Made by a program: the position numbers and the translations under genes
Shown here: one piece after another, positions 1-9,052 of the stretch
How positions within the stretch are numbered: the stretch's first letter is position 1
Layout of the letters: every line of letters begins with the position of its first letter
Assembly: GCA_020846135.1 (NCBI GenBank)
Contig: JADLEK010000041.1
Location: 1 to 64,000, forward strand
Origin: Gammaproteobacteria bacterium
Lineage (GTDB): Bacteria; Pseudomonadota; Gammaproteobacteria; Competibacterales; Competibacteraceae
Length of the DNA stretch: 64,000 bases
Direction of reading: 5' to 3'
Notes under the pieces: model-generated
The model's input: only the letters and a program-made list of their open reading frames with translations
Told to the model about the DNA's origin: nothing
The model's database searches: none

Positions 1-128
1 TCACCGCCAAACTTCTGGGCCATCACCTTGGTGATCGCCGCCGTCAGCGTGGTCTTGCCATGATCAACGTGACCAATCGTTCCCACATTTACATGCGGCT
101 TGCTGCGCTCAAACTTTTCTTTGGACAC
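1..128 (-). CDS. tuf: Elongation factor Tu, N-terminal part (runs off the window)
   Basis: The minus-strand reading starts at a GTG (126-128) and gives [20 protein letters not shown] followed by the P-loop HGKTT, the invariant start of EF-Tu, the GTPase that carries aminoacyl-tRNA to the ribosome. Only the first 42 codons are inside the window. It lies 40 bp downstream of fusA in the same direction, the standard position of tufA in the str operon. A GGAGTGA ribosome binding site precedes the GTG. Confidence 0.95.
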   Translation of the reverse strand, partial: MSKEKFERSKPHVNVGTIGHVDHGKTTLTAAITKVMAQKFGG

Positions 129-168
129 CGTACTCACTCCATCCGATTCAAATGCTTCAGCAACCGCT

Positions 169-2268
169 TCAGGATGCTTTCTTGATCACGGCCTCCGCGA
201 TGGTCGCGGGAGCCTCGTTGTATTTGGCAAATTCCATGGAATAGATGGCTCGCCCCTGAGTAGCCGAACGCAGGTCGGTGGCGTAGCCAAACATCTCGGC
301 CAGCGGCACTTCAGCGCGAATCACCTTGCCCGACGGTGAATCGTCCATGCCTTGCAGTATCCCGCGTCGACGGTTCAAATCGCCCATCACATCGCCCATG
401 TAATCCTCGGGCGTCACCACTTCGACTTTCATGACGGGTTCCAGCAGGACTGCTCCAGCCTTGAGCGCACCATCCTTGAAGCCCATCGAACCGGCGATCT
501 TGAAGGCAATTTCGCTGGAATCCACTTCGTGATAGGAACCATCGAAGATCGTGACCTTGACATCCACTACTGGAAACCCAGCCAGCACACCCTTGCCCAT
601 CTGTTCCTGGACGCCCTTGTCCACCGCCGGCACATATTCGCGGGGAACGACACCGCCCACAATGGCGTTGACAAACTCATAACCGGTTCCCGGCGCTTGC
701 GGCTCCAGCCGCAGCCAGACATGGCCGTACTGACCGCGCCCGCCGGACTGGCGGACAAACTTGCCTTCCTGCTCGACCGTCTTGCGAATCGTTTCACGGT
801 AGGCAACCCGGGGCTTGCCGACGTTGGCGTCGACCTTGAACTCACGCTTCATCCGGTCAACGATGATTTCCAGATGCAACTCACCCATGCCGGAAATGAT
901 AGTCTGGCCCGACTCCTGATCGGTATGAACCCGGAACGACGGATCTTCCTGAGCCAGTTTGCTCAGCGCTACGCCCATCTTCTCCTGATCAGTACGGGTC
1001 TTGGGTTCTACCGCCACCGAAATCACCGGCTCCGGAAATTCCATCCGTTCGAGGGTGATCACATGATCAGTACTACAGAGGGTATCGCCCGTCGTTACAT
1101 CTTTCAGGCCGACACAGGCGGCAATATCGCCAGCCCGGATTTCCTTGATTTCTTCGCGGCTGTTGGCGTGCATCTGCACGATCCGGCCGATGCGCTCGCG
1201 GCGACTCCTGATCGGGTTATAGACGGCGTCGCCGGAATTGACCACACCGGAATAACAACGAATGAAGGTCAAGGTGCCGACAAAGGGGTCAGTCGCGATC
1301 TTGAACGCTAACGCTGCAAAGGGCGCGCTGTCGTCAGCCTGACGCTCGCCTTCGCTTTCAGCCGCATCATCCAGGATGCCCTTGACCGGCGGCTTGTCCA
1401 TTGGCGAGGGCAGATAACGGATCACCGCATCCAGCATCGCCTGCACGCCCTTATTCTTGAAGGCCGATCCGCACATCGCCAGCACAATCTCACCCTTGAG
1501 GGTGCGGACGCGCAGTCCGGCGTAAATTTCTTCTTCGCTAAGCGCCTGACCGTCCAGGTACTTTTCCATCAGATCATCGGAAGCTTCAGCGGCGGCCTCG
1601 ACCATTTTTTCGCGCCACACCGCGCAGTCATCCTGCAAGTCAGCCGGAATATCGACATACTCGAACTTCATGCCGAGGCTGTCCTCATCCCAATTAACTG
1701 CTTGCATCTTGACCAGATCAACCAGGCCCTTGAATTTGTCCTCAGCGCCAATCGGCAACTGGATAGGCACCGGACGAGCGCCCAATCGATCCTGAATCTG
1801 CTGTACGACGCGCAGAAAGTCAGCGCCAGCGCGATCCATCTTGTTGATGAACGCCAACCGTGGCACTCCATATTTATTCGCCTGCCGCCAGACCGTCTCC
1901 GATTGCGGCTCCACTCCGCCTACCGCGCAAAACACCGCACAAGCACCGTCTAGCACCCGCAGCGAGCGCTCGACCTCAATAGTGAAATCGACATGACCAG
2001 GAGTATCGATGATGTTAACGCGGTGTTCGTCAAACTGGCCGGCCATCCCGGACCAAAAACAGGTGGTGGCCGCCGAGGTGATGGTGATGCCGCGCTCCTG
2101 CTCTTGCACCATCCAATCCATGGTGGCGGCCCCGTCATGGACCTCGCCCAACTTGTGGGAAACCCCCGTGTAAAACAGGATACGCTCGGTCACCGTGGTC
2201 TTTCCGGCATCAATGTGCGCCATGATGCCGAGATTGCGATAACGATCGATGGAGGTTTTACGCGCCAC
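169..2268 (-). CDS. fusA: Elongation factor G
   Basis: The 699-residue product has the usual length for EF-G, the ribosomal translocase. The G1 motif AHIDAGKTT lies near residue 17, followed by the G3 motif DTPGHVDF and the G4 motif NKMDR. Domains II-V follow, with the typical [14 protein letters not shown] stretch in domain IV. It sits between rpsG (17 bp upstream) and tuf (40 bp downstream) in a single transcription unit. Long open frames on the opposite strand are products of GC-rich codon use. It could only be confused with a tetracycline-resistance type protector, but the str context and full match make housekeeping EF-G secure. Confidence 0.97.
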   Translation of the reverse strand: MARKTSIDRYRNLGIMAHIDAGKTTVTERILFYTGVSHKLGEVHDGAATMDWMVQEQERGITITSAATTCFWSGMAGQFDEHRVNIIDTPGHVDFTIEVERSLRVLDGACAVFCAVGGVEPQSETVWRQANKYGVPRLAFINKMDRAGADFLRVVQQIQDRLGARPVPIQLPIGAEDKFKGLVDLVKMQAVNWDEDSLGMKFEYVDIPADLQDDCAVWREKMVEAAAEASDDLMEKYLDGQALSEEEIYAGLRVRTLKGEIVLAMCGSAFKNKGVQAMLDAVIRYLPSPMDKPPVKGILDDAAESEGERQADDSAPFAALAFKIATDPFVGTLTFIRCYSGVVNSGDAVYNPIRSRRERIGRIVQMHANSREEIKEIRAGDIAACVGLKDVTTGDTLCSTDHVITLERMEFPEPVISVAVEPKTRTDQEKMGVALSKLAQEDPSFRVHTDQESGQTIISGMGELHLEIIVDRMKREFKVDANVGKPRVAYRETIRKTVEQEGKFVRQSGGRGQYGHVWLRLEPQAPGTGYEFVNAIVGGVVPREYVPAVDKGVQEQMGKGVLAGFPVVDVKVTIFDGSYHEVDSSEIAFKIAGSMGFKDGALKAGAVLLEPVMKVEVVTPEDYMGDVMGDLNRRRGILQGMDDSPSGKVIRAEVPLAEMFGYATDLRSATQGRAIYSMEFAKYNEAPATIAEAVIKKAS

Positions 2269-2285
2269 TACGGAGTCCTCAAAAC

Positions 2286-2756
2286 TTACCAGCGATAATG
2301 AGCGAAGGCCTTGTTGGCCTCCGCCATGCGATGTACATCTTCACGCTTCTTGACCGCCGCGCCGCGACTGTCAGCCGCATCCATCAACTCACCGGCCAGG
2401 CGGCGAGCCATGGATTTCTCGCCGCGCTTGCGGGAGGCGTCAATAATCCAGCGCATAGCCAAGGTGTTGCGACGCACTGAGCGCACTTCAATCGGCACCT
2501 GATAGGTCGCGCCGCCGACCCGGCGGGACTTGACCTCAACGACGGGCCGGACATTATCCAGCGCCTGATCGAGCAGGCCCAGTGGATTATCCTTGCCTTT
2601 CTCGGTCATCGCGTCGAGCGCGCCATAAACAATCTTTTCGGCGATCGATTTCTTGCCGCGCTCCATGACCATGTTCACAAACTTGGCGAGCATCAGACTC
2701 CCATGCTTGGGATCAGGAAGGATGACGCGCTTGGGAACTTCTCTTCTTCTCGGCAT
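2286..2756 (-). CDS. rpsG: 30S ribosomal protein S7
   Basis: The product of 156 residues is S7, the 16S rRNA head assembly protein. The chosen start gives [20 protein letters not shown], the conserved S7 N-terminus, and is preceded by GAGG eight bases upstream. An upstream in-frame ATG would add 19 residues not found in S7. Conserved internal sequence includes [19 protein letters not shown] and the C-terminal [15 protein letters not shown]. The gene is second in the rpsL-rpsG-fusA-tuf operon. Confidence 0.96.
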   Translation of the reverse strand: MPRRREVPKRVILPDPKHGSLMLAKFVNMVMERGKKSIAEKIVYGALDAMTEKGKDNPLGLLDQALDNVRPVVEVKSRRVGGATYQVPIEVRSVRRNTLAMRWIIDASRKRGEKSMARRLAGELMDAADSRGAAVKKREDVHRMAEANKAFAHYRW

Positions 2757-2790
2757 AACCGCCTCAATCTCTCGGAAGCTGATGCAAAAA

Positions 2791-3165
2791 TCAGGATTTG
2801 GGCCGCTTGGCACCGTACTTGGAACGCGATTGCCGGCGCTTGGTCACCCCGGAGGTGTCCAGACTGCCGCGCACGACATGGTAGCGGACGCCAGGCAAAT
2901 CCTTGACGCGCCCCCCGCGAATCAGCACCACCGAGTGTTCCTGCAAATTGTGGCCTTCGCCGCCGATGTAGCTGGTCACTTCCTGACCATTGGTCAAGCG
3001 CACCCGAGCGACTTTACGCAGCGCAGAGTTGGGCTTTTTCGGCGTGGTCGTGTAAACGCGGGTGCAAACGCCGCGCTTCTGCGGGCAGCTTTCGAGCGCC
3101 GGCACGTTGCTCTTGGCTTTATTGCTGATGCGCGGTTTACGCACCAACTGATTGATTGTGGGCAT
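2791..3165 (-). CDS. rpsL: 30S ribosomal protein S12
   Basis: The 124-residue product is S12, the decoding-centre protein. It starts [12 protein letters not shown] and carries the invariant [18 protein letters not shown] and [17 protein letters not shown] segments. The lysine of KKPNSA, where streptomycin-resistance changes arise, is the wild-type residue. It is the first gene of the str operon. Upstream there is no rpoC; the neighbour is a divergent, unrelated gene, so the operon appears to start at the promoter seen at 3255-3283. Confidence 0.96.
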   Translation of the reverse strand: MPTINQLVRKPRISNKAKSNVPALESCPQKRGVCTRVYTTTPKKPNSALRKVARVRLTNGQEVTSYIGGEGHNLQEHSVVLIRGGRVKDLPGVRYHVVRGSLDTSGVTKRRQSRSKYGAKRPKS

Positions 3166-3254
3166 CGCCCCTACTCCAAAAATAAAGCTCTACAAGGCTC
3201 TGGAATTCGGTCAATCCGGCGCAGACTCAGCGCCCCGGTTTGCAAAGAGGCGGA

Positions 3255-3283
3255 ACTATAGGGAGGCAGGGCACTAATGTCAA
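3255..3283 (-). promoter_or_regulatory. Sigma-70 promoter of the str operon
   Basis: Read on the minus strand there is a perfect TTGACA -35 box (3278-3283), a 17-bp spacer and a TATAGT -10 box (3255-3260). The predicted transcript starts about 80 bases before the rpsL ATG. This is the closest match to the consensus seen in the window, as expected for a ribosomal-protein operon. Confidence 0.8.
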
Positions 3284-3411
3284 GTTTGATCCGGTCCGCC
3301 AGTCGGTCCAGCAATTCTCCGGTGGGCAATACCAGAGGAGTAGCGGAACCGCCTAAAATGATGTTTTCAACCGCGATGAATCTGTGATTGCCCATGATAG
3401 CGAGACTATTG

Positions 3412-4113
3412 ATGAAAAATTCTGTAAAAATTACATATAGTTACTATTTTTCCGACGGCCAGATCAAGGCTTTCGACCTATTTCTTGACCGGGGAACGCT
3501 CGGCCTGATCCCTCGACCTCCCGATCCCGCGCCGACCTGGACCTTGCTGGATCAGAATCAGTGCCGGAATTGCCCGCTTGACGCCAGTCGCCATCCATTC
3601 TGCCCGGTCGCGCTGAATTTTGCGGGGATCGCCGCGCACTTCGCGGACTGCATTTCTCACGAACCGGCGCAGGTTGTCGTTGCGACCCCGGAGCGAACCT
3701 ATACCAAGGACGCCACGCTCCAACAGGGTTTAGCCTCGCTGCTAGGCGTGATCATGACCACCAGCGGCTGTCCGATCATGGAACCCCTCAAGCCTATGGT
3801 GCAGATCCATCTTCCTTTTGCAACGCTGCCTGAGACCGTGGTGCGAGCCGCATCGATGTACCTGCTAGCTCAGTATTTGCGCCGCGAAGAAGGCCAATCC
3901 GGGGAATTCGAACTGGGCGGCCTGACCCGCATTTATGCCGAGGTTGCTATCGTAAACCGGGATTTTGTGCGCCGTCTGCGCGAAGCGGCGACCGAGGACG
4001 CCAACATCAATGCGCTGGTCGGGCTGGACTGTTTCGCCACCATGATCCCGCTGATCGCCCAGGACATGCTGAAGGAAATCAGGCCCTATTTCTCGGCTTA
4101 TCTGGATCAATAA
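3412..4113 (+). CDS. Conserved hypothetical protein, Cys-rich N-terminal half
   Basis: I do not firmly recognise this protein of about 233 residues; it may belong to a DUF family of uncharacterised proteobacterial proteins. A CxxCPLD segment is followed by HPFCPVA, so four Cys/His positions cluster around residues 50-65 and could bind a metal. A second GCPIMEP motif occurs near residue 120. The C-terminal half is helical with no membrane span. The start at 3412 was chosen for the AGCGAG stretch ahead of it; 3394 (ATG) and 3388 (TTG) are alternatives. Its stop overlaps the cobK start by one base (TAATG), so the two are probably co-translated. Confidence 0.7.
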   Translation: MKNSVKITYSYYFSDGQIKAFDLFLDRGTLGLIPRPPDPAPTWTLLDQNQCRNCPLDASRHPFCPVALNFAGIAAHFADCISHEPAQVVVATPERTYTKDATLQQGLASLLGVIMTTSGCPIMEPLKPMVQIHLPFATLPETVVRAASMYLLAQYLRREEGQSGEFELGGLTRIYAEVAIVNRDFVRRLREAATEDANINALVGLDCFATMIPLIAQDMLKEIRPYFSAYLDQ

Positions 4114-4853
4114 TGCAAATCCTGCTGCTCGGCGGCATTGGCGAAGCGGTGCGGCTGGCGCGCGGTCTAACGCCGGATCATGGGGTGATTTACAGCATCG
4201 CCGGCAAGGGTCGCAGGCCGGAGTTGCCTGGTCCGGTACGCAGTGGCGGCTTCGGCGGCAGCGCCGGGTTAGCGACGTTTTTACGCGAGCAGGGAATTGA
4301 ACGGCTGATTGACGCTACGCATCCCTACGCAGCGCAGATGAGCCGGAACGCTGTGCAAGCCGCGCGCCTGACCGGCGTTTCGCTGTGGGTCTACCGGCGA
4401 CTGCCGTGGCGACCGGAATCCGGCGATGACTGGCGGTTCGCCGCCGACTGGCCGGAACTGCTGGCGGCGGTGCAAACGTTCCAGCGTCCCTTGTTCACTA
4501 TCGGTCTGGAACCCCTGCGCCAAGCCGCCGCCATTCCGCCGCATCAGCATTGGCTGGCGCGCTGTCTGGAGGCGAAAGCGCCGAACTCACCGCAGCTGAC
4601 TATCCTCGGCGCGACCGGGCCGTTTACCCTGGAGGCTGAACTGGCGTTACTCCGGGATTGGCGGATTGACGTACTGGTGGCCAAGAACAGCGGTGGCGAT
4701 GCCGTCGCCGCCAAACTGGAGGCGGCGCGGCAGCTTCAGATTCCCGTGATCCTGCTGGAGCGACCTGCGCTGCCCGCAGCAGATCGGGAATTCGCTACGG
4801 TGGATGCGATGCTCGCCGCCTTCCAGGAAAACGGCGGTTTCGGCGAACCTTAA
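4113..4853 (+). CDS. cobK: Precorrin-6A reductase (CobK/CbiJ family)
   Basis: The 246-residue product has the CobK pattern. A Rossmann-like start MQILLLGGIGEAVRLAR is followed by the characteristic IDATHPYAAQMSRNAV block near residues 67-82 and an ILGATGPFTLEAE segment near residue 162. The enzyme reduces the precorrin-6A macrocycle with NADPH in cobalamin synthesis. No other cobalamin gene or riboswitch is in the window, so the gene is detached from its pathway. Its TAA stop (4851-4853) shares bases with the stop of the convergent ligase gene. Confidence 0.85.
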   Translation: MQILLLGGIGEAVRLARGLTPDHGVIYSIAGKGRRPELPGPVRSGGFGGSAGLATFLREQGIERLIDATHPYAAQMSRNAVQAARLTGVSLWVYRRLPWRPESGDDWRFAADWPELLAAVQTFQRPLFTIGLEPLRQAAAIPPHQHWLARCLEAKAPNSPQLTILGATGPFTLEAELALLRDWRIDVLVAKNSGGDAVAAKLEAARQLQIPVILLERPALPAADREFATVDAMLAAFQENGGFGEP

Positions 4854-6493
4854 AGATGCTTGGCGCGTTCACGCAGAATGAATTTCTGCATCTTGCCGGT
4901 TGAAGTCTTAGGCAGCGGGCCGAACACCACGGTCCGGGGAACCTTGAACCGGGCTAGTTGATTACGGCAGAACTCGATGATCTCCTCTTCAGTGGTCTGT
5001 TCCGCCCCCGCTTTGAGAGTCACAAAGGCGCACGGGGTCTCGCCCCACTTTTCATCAGGCCGGGCCACTACCGCGACTTCCATAATGGCTGGATGCCCGT
5101 ACAGGATATCTTCCACCTCGATGGTCGAAATGTTCTCGCCGCCGGAAATAATAATGTCCTTGGAACGATCCTTGATGTCGATATAGCCGTCTTCGTGCCA
5201 GACCGCCAGATCGCCGCTATGGAACCAGCCGCCGGCAAAGGCTTCTTCGCTGGCGCCGAGATTTTTCAGATAGCCCTTCATCACCACATTGCCGCGCATG
5301 AAAATCTCGCCGATGGTTTCGCCGTCCTGCGGAACCGGCTCCAAGGTCTGGGGATCGGCGACCATCAACCCTTCCAGCATCGGATAGCGCACCCCTTGCC
5401 GGGATTTGAGCGCCGCCCGCTCTGGCAGGCTCAATTCGTCCCATTCATCGTGCCAGGCGCACACGACTGCCGGACCATACACTTCGGTCAGGCCGTAAGT
5501 ATGCGTGACCGCGAAATTCATCCGCTCCATGCCCTCGATCACTGCTGCCGGCGGCGCTGCCCCTGCGGTCATTACCTTGACCGGATGGTTGATGCCCGCC
5601 TTCATTTCATCCGGGGCGTTTTTCAGCAGATTCAGCACGATAGGCGCACCGCAGAAATGGTTGACCTTCTCCTGCCGGATCAGATCGAACACCAGATCGG
5701 CCCGCACCTGACGCAGACAGACATTCACGCCCACGGTCGCCGCGATGGTCCACGGGAAGCACCAGCCGTTGCAGTGGAACATCGGCAAGGTCCACAGATA
5801 GACCGGATGCAGGCCCATGTTCCACACCAGCGCATTGGATACGGCGTTCAGATACGCGCCGCGATGGTGGTAAACCACGCCCTTCGGGTTGCCGGTCGTG
5901 CCGGAGGTGTAGTTCAGTGAGATCGCCTGCCACTCATCGGCGGGCGGTTGCCAGGCAAAGCCCGGATCGCCCTCGGCCAGCAAGGTCTCGTAATCCAGCA
6001 TTCCCAGGTTCTCGCCGCCCTCGAACTGCGGATCATCCACATCAATCACCAGCGGCCGCTTGGCGGCGGGCATCAATTGCAATGCCTTGCTGATGGTCCC
6101 GGAAAACTCGCGCTCGGTCAGCAGCGCCTTGGCTTCGCCGTGTTCGAGCATAAACGCAATCGTTTCGGCATCCAGCCGGATATTCAGGGTATTCAGCACC
6201 GCGCCGCTCATCGGTACGCCGAAATGCGCCTCGAACATCTCCGGGATGTTGGGCAACATCGCCGCCACCGTGTCGCCCAGGCCGATGCCGCGCTGTTGCA
6301 GCGCCGAGGCCAGCCGCCGGCAACGAGCGTAAGTCTCGGCCCAGTTGCGCCGCACCGGACCATGCACCACTGCGGTGTAATGGGGATAAACCGAGGCGGC
6401 CCGCTCCAGAAAGTTCAACGGGGTGAGCGGCGTAAAGTTGGCCGCATTCTGATCCAGATTCGTCGCATAGATATTGTGGGTGCTGACGCTCAT
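4850..6493 (-). CDS. Acyl-CoA synthetase, AMP-forming
   Basis: The 547-residue adenylate-forming enzyme joins a carboxylic acid to CoA via an acyl-adenylate. Visible motifs are the P-loop YTSGTTGNPKGV, the adenine motif THTYGLTEVYGP, the hinge GWFHSGDLAVWHEDGYIDIK and the C-terminal lysine motif LPKTSTGKMQKF. The sequence resembles the medium/short-chain acyl-CoA and methylmercaptopropionate-CoA ligase group more than FadD, but substrate cannot be read. The start at 6493 is set by GGAGGA seven bases upstream; an upstream ATG lacks such a site. An enoyl-CoA hydratase gene lies upstream on the same strand, consistent with fatty-acid or branched-acid catabolism. Confidence 0.88.
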   Translation of the reverse strand: MSVSTHNIYATNLDQNAANFTPLTPLNFLERAASVYPHYTAVVHGPVRRNWAETYARCRRLASALQQRGIGLGDTVAAMLPNIPEMFEAHFGVPMSGAVLNTLNIRLDAETIAFMLEHGEAKALLTEREFSGTISKALQLMPAAKRPLVIDVDDPQFEGGENLGMLDYETLLAEGDPGFAWQPPADEWQAISLNYTSGTTGNPKGVVYHHRGAYLNAVSNALVWNMGLHPVYLWTLPMFHCNGWCFPWTIAATVGVNVCLRQVRADLVFDLIRQEKVNHFCGAPIVLNLLKNAPDEMKAGINHPVKVMTAGAAPPAAVIEGMERMNFAVTHTYGLTEVYGPAVVCAWHDEWDELSLPERAALKSRQGVRYPMLEGLMVADPQTLEPVPQDGETIGEIFMRGNVVMKGYLKNLGASEEAFAGGWFHSGDLAVWHEDGYIDIKDRSKDIIISGGENISTIEVEDILYGHPAIMEVAVVARPDEKWGETPCAFVTLKAGAEQTTEEEIIEFCRNQLARFKVPRTVVFGPLPKTSTGKMQKFILRERAKHL

Positions 6494-6525
6494 CGCGGAT
6501 TCCTCCAGGGGGTTATGTTTTTTGT

Positions 6526-6554
6526 CCACGGAACACAGAAGGCACGGAAAACCA
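6526..6554. repeat. Degenerate CACGGA-type intergenic repeat
   Basis: The stretch reads CCACGGAACACAGAAGGCAC then GGAAAAC, a weak copy of the TAGCCACGGA repeat family found intact at 30491-30562 and 51301-51364. It lies between the hydratase and ligase genes. Confidence 0.45.
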
Positions 6555-6599
6555 AGGGGAGACCTTAGCCTTTAGCCTTTAACCTTTACCTTCTTCAAC

Positions 6600-7397
6600 C
6601 TAACACCCTTTCCAGTTCGGCTTGCGCTTGGCGATAAAGGCGTCGATGCCTTCGCGGGCGTCTTCGCTGTTCATGTTGCAGGCCATGGCTTCGCTGGCGC
6701 AGGCGTAAGCCTCTTCCAGCGGCATATTCAATTGCCGGTAGAACAGTTCCTTGCCCATCCCGATCGCCAAGGCGGACTTGCTGCAAATCGAATCCGCCAG
6801 TTTCCAGATCGCCGCGTCCAGTTGATCCGGCGGGACCACCCGGTTAATCAGGCCCTGCTGCATCGCGGTCGGGGCGTCGATAAAATCGCCAGTCAGCAAC
6901 AATTCCAGCGCCGGCTTGCGGCCCAGATTGCGGCTCAGGGCCACGCCGGGAGTGGCGCAGAACAGGCCAACGTTGATCCCGGAGGTGGCGAACCGGGCAT
7001 TATCGGACGCTACCGCCAGATCGCAGGCGGCCACCAGTTGGCAGCCGGCGGCGGTGGCGATGCCGTGAATCCGGGCGATCACCGGTTGCGGCAGACGGTT
7101 AATGGTCAGCATCACCTGCCCGCACTGGGCGAACAGCGCCCGGTGAAACGCCGGATCGGTATGGGAACGCATCTCTTTGAGGTCATGCCCGGCGCAGAAC
7201 GCCGCTCCAGCCGCGGCGATCACGACCACCCGGATAGCCGGATCGGCGCCTACCGTATCCAGCGCGGTTTGCAATGCGCCAAGCATGGCTTGGGACAGCG
7301 CGTTGTACTGCTTGGGGCGGTTCAGAGTCAGGGTAGCGACGCCAGCTTCATCCTGGCGCAGCACCAGGGCATCTTGAGTATCAATGGTTGCAGTCAT
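6600..7397 (-). CDS. Enoyl-CoA hydratase/isomerase family protein
   Basis: The 265-residue crotonase-fold protein shows the CoA-binding and oxyanion-hole segments AAFCAGHDLKEM (residues 67-78) and IATAAGCQLVAACDLAVA (near residue 113). In bacteria such proteins hydrate 2-enoyl-CoA during beta-oxidation. The second catalytic region reads GLFCATPGVAL, without the usual glutamate arrangement, closer to the ECHDC3-like branch, so hydratase activity is uncertain. It lies upstream of the acyl-CoA ligase, separated by about 100 bp that include a short repeat. The pair is likely to act on the same acyl-CoA substrate. Confidence 0.85.
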   Translation of the reverse strand: MTATIDTQDALVLRQDEAGVATLTLNRPKQYNALSQAMLGALQTALDTVGADPAIRVVVIAAAGAAFCAGHDLKEMRSHTDPAFHRALFAQCGQVMLTINRLPQPVIARIHGIATAAGCQLVAACDLAVASDNARFATSGINVGLFCATPGVALSRNLGRKPALELLLTGDFIDAPTAMQQGLINRVVPPDQLDAAIWKLADSICSKSALAIGMGKELFYRQLNMPLEEAYACASEAMACNMNSEDAREGIDAFIAKRKPNWKGC

Positions 7398-7508
7398 GGT
7401 GGGGGAGTTCTCCTTCTGATGGACGGGTTAGGCGATATTGCGGATCTAATTGTAATAGACTCTTCGGCCCATATCGTTTCCCCACCGCGATGCCAACAAC
7501 CCTTTATT

Positions 7509-8126
7509 ATGAACACCGCTGAAAGCCCGCTGATCTACATTGTGGACGATGACGCTGCGCTATGCAGCGCCCTGCGTGGTCTGCTCGGCACGGTAGGGTT
7601 GGATGTTCGCGCTTTTGCTGATCTCGACCCATTCCTGGAGGCTTACCAGGCTGACCAGCCGGGCTGCCTGTTACTGAATGACGCGATGCCCGGACACGGC
7701 GGATTGAGCGCCCAGCGCCGCCTGAGCGAATTGGGAATGGAGGTGCCGGTCATCATCATGGCCGATCATAGCGACGTGGCGACGGCGGTGGTTGCGATGA
7801 AACAGGGGGCGCTGGATTTTGTCGTCAAGCCATTCAATGAGCAACTGCTGCTGGACGGGGTTCACCAGGCCATAGCCGAAGACCGGGTACGGCAGCGCAA
7901 CCGGGCCTGGCGAGCAGACCTCCAGCGCCGGTTCGACACCTTGACGCCGCGTGAGCAGGATGTGCTGCGCTGGATCACGGAAGGGCTGTCCAATCAGGAA
8001 ATCGCCGAGGCGCTGCAATTGAGCTGCAAGACTGTGGAAGTTCACCGCGCCAAAGTGATGCACAAGATGCAGGCTCATGTCCTGTCGCAACTGATTCGCA
8101 TGGCGATGACGTTAGAGACCGCCTAA
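7509..8126 (+). CDS. FixJ/NarL-type regulator with degenerate receiver domain
   Basis: The 205-residue protein has an N-terminal receiver domain (residues 7-122) and a C-terminal LuxR helix-turn-helix (about 138-200, LTPREQDVLRWITEGLSNQE). The acidic pocket is kept (VDDD, residues 12-15), as is the lysine in DFVVKPF. The phospho-acceptor position, aligned with FixJ D54, is Asn57 in LLNDAMPG, and the switch Thr is Ala in IMADHSDV. It probably works without phosphorylation or is controlled in another way. There is no sensor kinase next to it. The start at 7509 gives the standard family length; longer readings upstream run over the hydratase gene and are rejected. Confidence 0.85.
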   Translation: MNTAESPLIYIVDDDAALCSALRGLLGTVGLDVRAFADLDPFLEAYQADQPGCLLLNDAMPGHGGLSAQRRLSELGMEVPVIIMADHSDVATAVVAMKQGALDFVVKPFNEQLLLDGVHQAIAEDRVRQRNRAWRADLQRRFDTLTPREQDVLRWITEGLSNQEIAEALQLSCKTVEVHRAKVMHKMQAHVLSQLIRMAMTLETA

Positions 8127-8150
8127 ATTTCTATGGATCGTTAACCCCCC

Positions 8151-8330
8151 ATGTTTGAGCAGGCCTTTAATTTAAGCAAGCCTTTAAAAATATCGACGAT
8201 GTTCTTTGGAAAGAGGCCGGTTGTACGACGGAACTGGATTACGCCGAACAAACGTCCTGGTTGCTGTTCCTGAAATACCTGGATGGTCTGGAGCAGGACA
8301 AGGCCATGGAAGCTGAATATGAGCCGCAAG
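8151..8330 (+). pseudogene. Relic of type I restriction-modification methylase (HsdM N-terminus)
   Basis: From the ATG at 8151 the reading MFEQAF is broken by a small duplication (CAGGCCTTTAA repeated as CAAGCCTTTAA). In the next frame it continues as IDDVLWKEAGCTTELDYAEQ then TSWLLFLKYLDGLEQDKAME, the conserved N-terminus of HsdM methylase subunits. The match stops near 8320, so only about 55 of the usual 500 or so residues remain. It is directly followed by an HsdR fragment, showing that a type I system once stood here. Confidence 0.75.
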
Positions 8331-8335
8331 CCTCC

Positions 8336-8520
8336 ATGAACGAAGCCGAAACCCGCGCCGAATACACCAACCAGGCCCTGAAATCCGCCGCCGGGGGCGT
8401 TGTCGAAGGTAGCCGCATCCGCCGCGAGTACCCGATCACGCTGGGCCGGCGGGAGGGTGCGGGGAAGCGGGGCAAGGCGTTGACCGCGACTATGTGCTGG
8501 AATACCGCACTGCCCATTGA
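8336..8520 (+). pseudogene. Relic of type I restriction enzyme subunit (HsdR N-terminus)
   Basis: The reading from the ATG at 8336 begins MNEAETRAE and includes GVVEGSRIRREYPITLGR and GKRGKALT, typical of the HsdR N-terminus. A one-base loss near 8485 then shifts the frame; the other frame continues DYVLEYRTAH and ends at a TGA (8518-8520). No nuclease or helicase motif remains. The fragment is in frame with the following thioesterase gene, which makes a misleading longer open frame. Confidence 0.75.
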
Positions 8521-8530
8521 GAGAGAAAAA

Positions 8531-9010
8531 ATGAACAACTCCAAAGCCTTTCAAGACTATTACCCGGAAGAACTGGGCCACTGCTACGGTTGTGGCCGGA
8601 ACAACGAACAGGGCCACCAACTGAAAAGCTACTGGGACGGCGACGAATCAGTAGCGTCCTACACGCCCCACCCCTATCACATCGCCATTCCCGGCTACGT
8701 CTATGGCGGACTGATTGCCTCCCTGATCGACTGCCATGGCACGGGAACGGCTGCGGCTGCCGCCTACCGGGCCGAGGGGCGGGCCATGGATACCCTGCCG
8801 GCACATCGCTTCGTGACCGCGGCGCTCCATGTTGAGTATCTGCGCCCGACGCCGCTGGGCGTACCCCTGGAAATCCGGGGCAAGGTTGAGGAAATCAAGG
8901 GTCGCAAAGTGGTGGTCAATGCGACGGTAACCGCCAATGGCGAAGTCTGTGCGCGTGGTCAAGTAGTCGCAGTGCAGATGCCGGAACACATGAAGCCCGC
9001 CACGCCCTGA
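8531..9010 (+). CDS. PaaI-like hotdog-fold thioesterase
   Basis: The 159-residue product has the N-terminal CYGCGRNNEQGHQLKSYW motif seen in PaaI-type hotdog proteins. It also has the catalytic-site segment PGYVYGGLIASLIDCHGTGT and the C-terminal strands ALHVEYLRPTPLG and VVVNATVTANGEVCARGQ. Such proteins hydrolyse acyl-CoA thioesters. The start at 8531 is preceded by GAGAG with good spacing. Any upstream start would include the HsdR relic. It may belong functionally with the acyl-CoA ligase and hydratase nearby, though it is on the other strand. Confidence 0.85.
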   Translation: MNNSKAFQDYYPEELGHCYGCGRNNEQGHQLKSYWDGDESVASYTPHPYHIAIPGYVYGGLIASLIDCHGTGTAAAAAYRAEGRAMDTLPAHRFVTAALHVEYLRPTPLGVPLEIRGKVEEIKGRKVVVNATVTANGEVCARGQVVAVQMPEHMKPATP

Positions 9011-9052
9011 GCGGCCTAGCACTTCAACCGAACTGAATTGACCCATAATAAT

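Noticed and set aside
352..1311. 319-codon open frame opposite fusA
   Set aside because: It lies wholly antisense to an intact EF-G gene, has no homology I recognise and no ribosome site. It is a by-product of GC-rich codon use.
3171..3395. 74-codon open frame on the minus strand upstream of rpsL
   Set aside because: It covers the str promoter and has no ribosome site or homology.
6732..7508. N-terminal extension of the FixJ-like regulator
   Set aside because: The extension runs antisense through the enoyl-CoA hydratase gene; the ATG at 7509 gives the usual 205-residue regulator.
8261..8530. N-terminal extension of the hotdog thioesterase
   Set aside because: This stretch is HsdM/HsdR debris in frame by chance; the ATG at 8531 has its own ribosome site and gives the family length.
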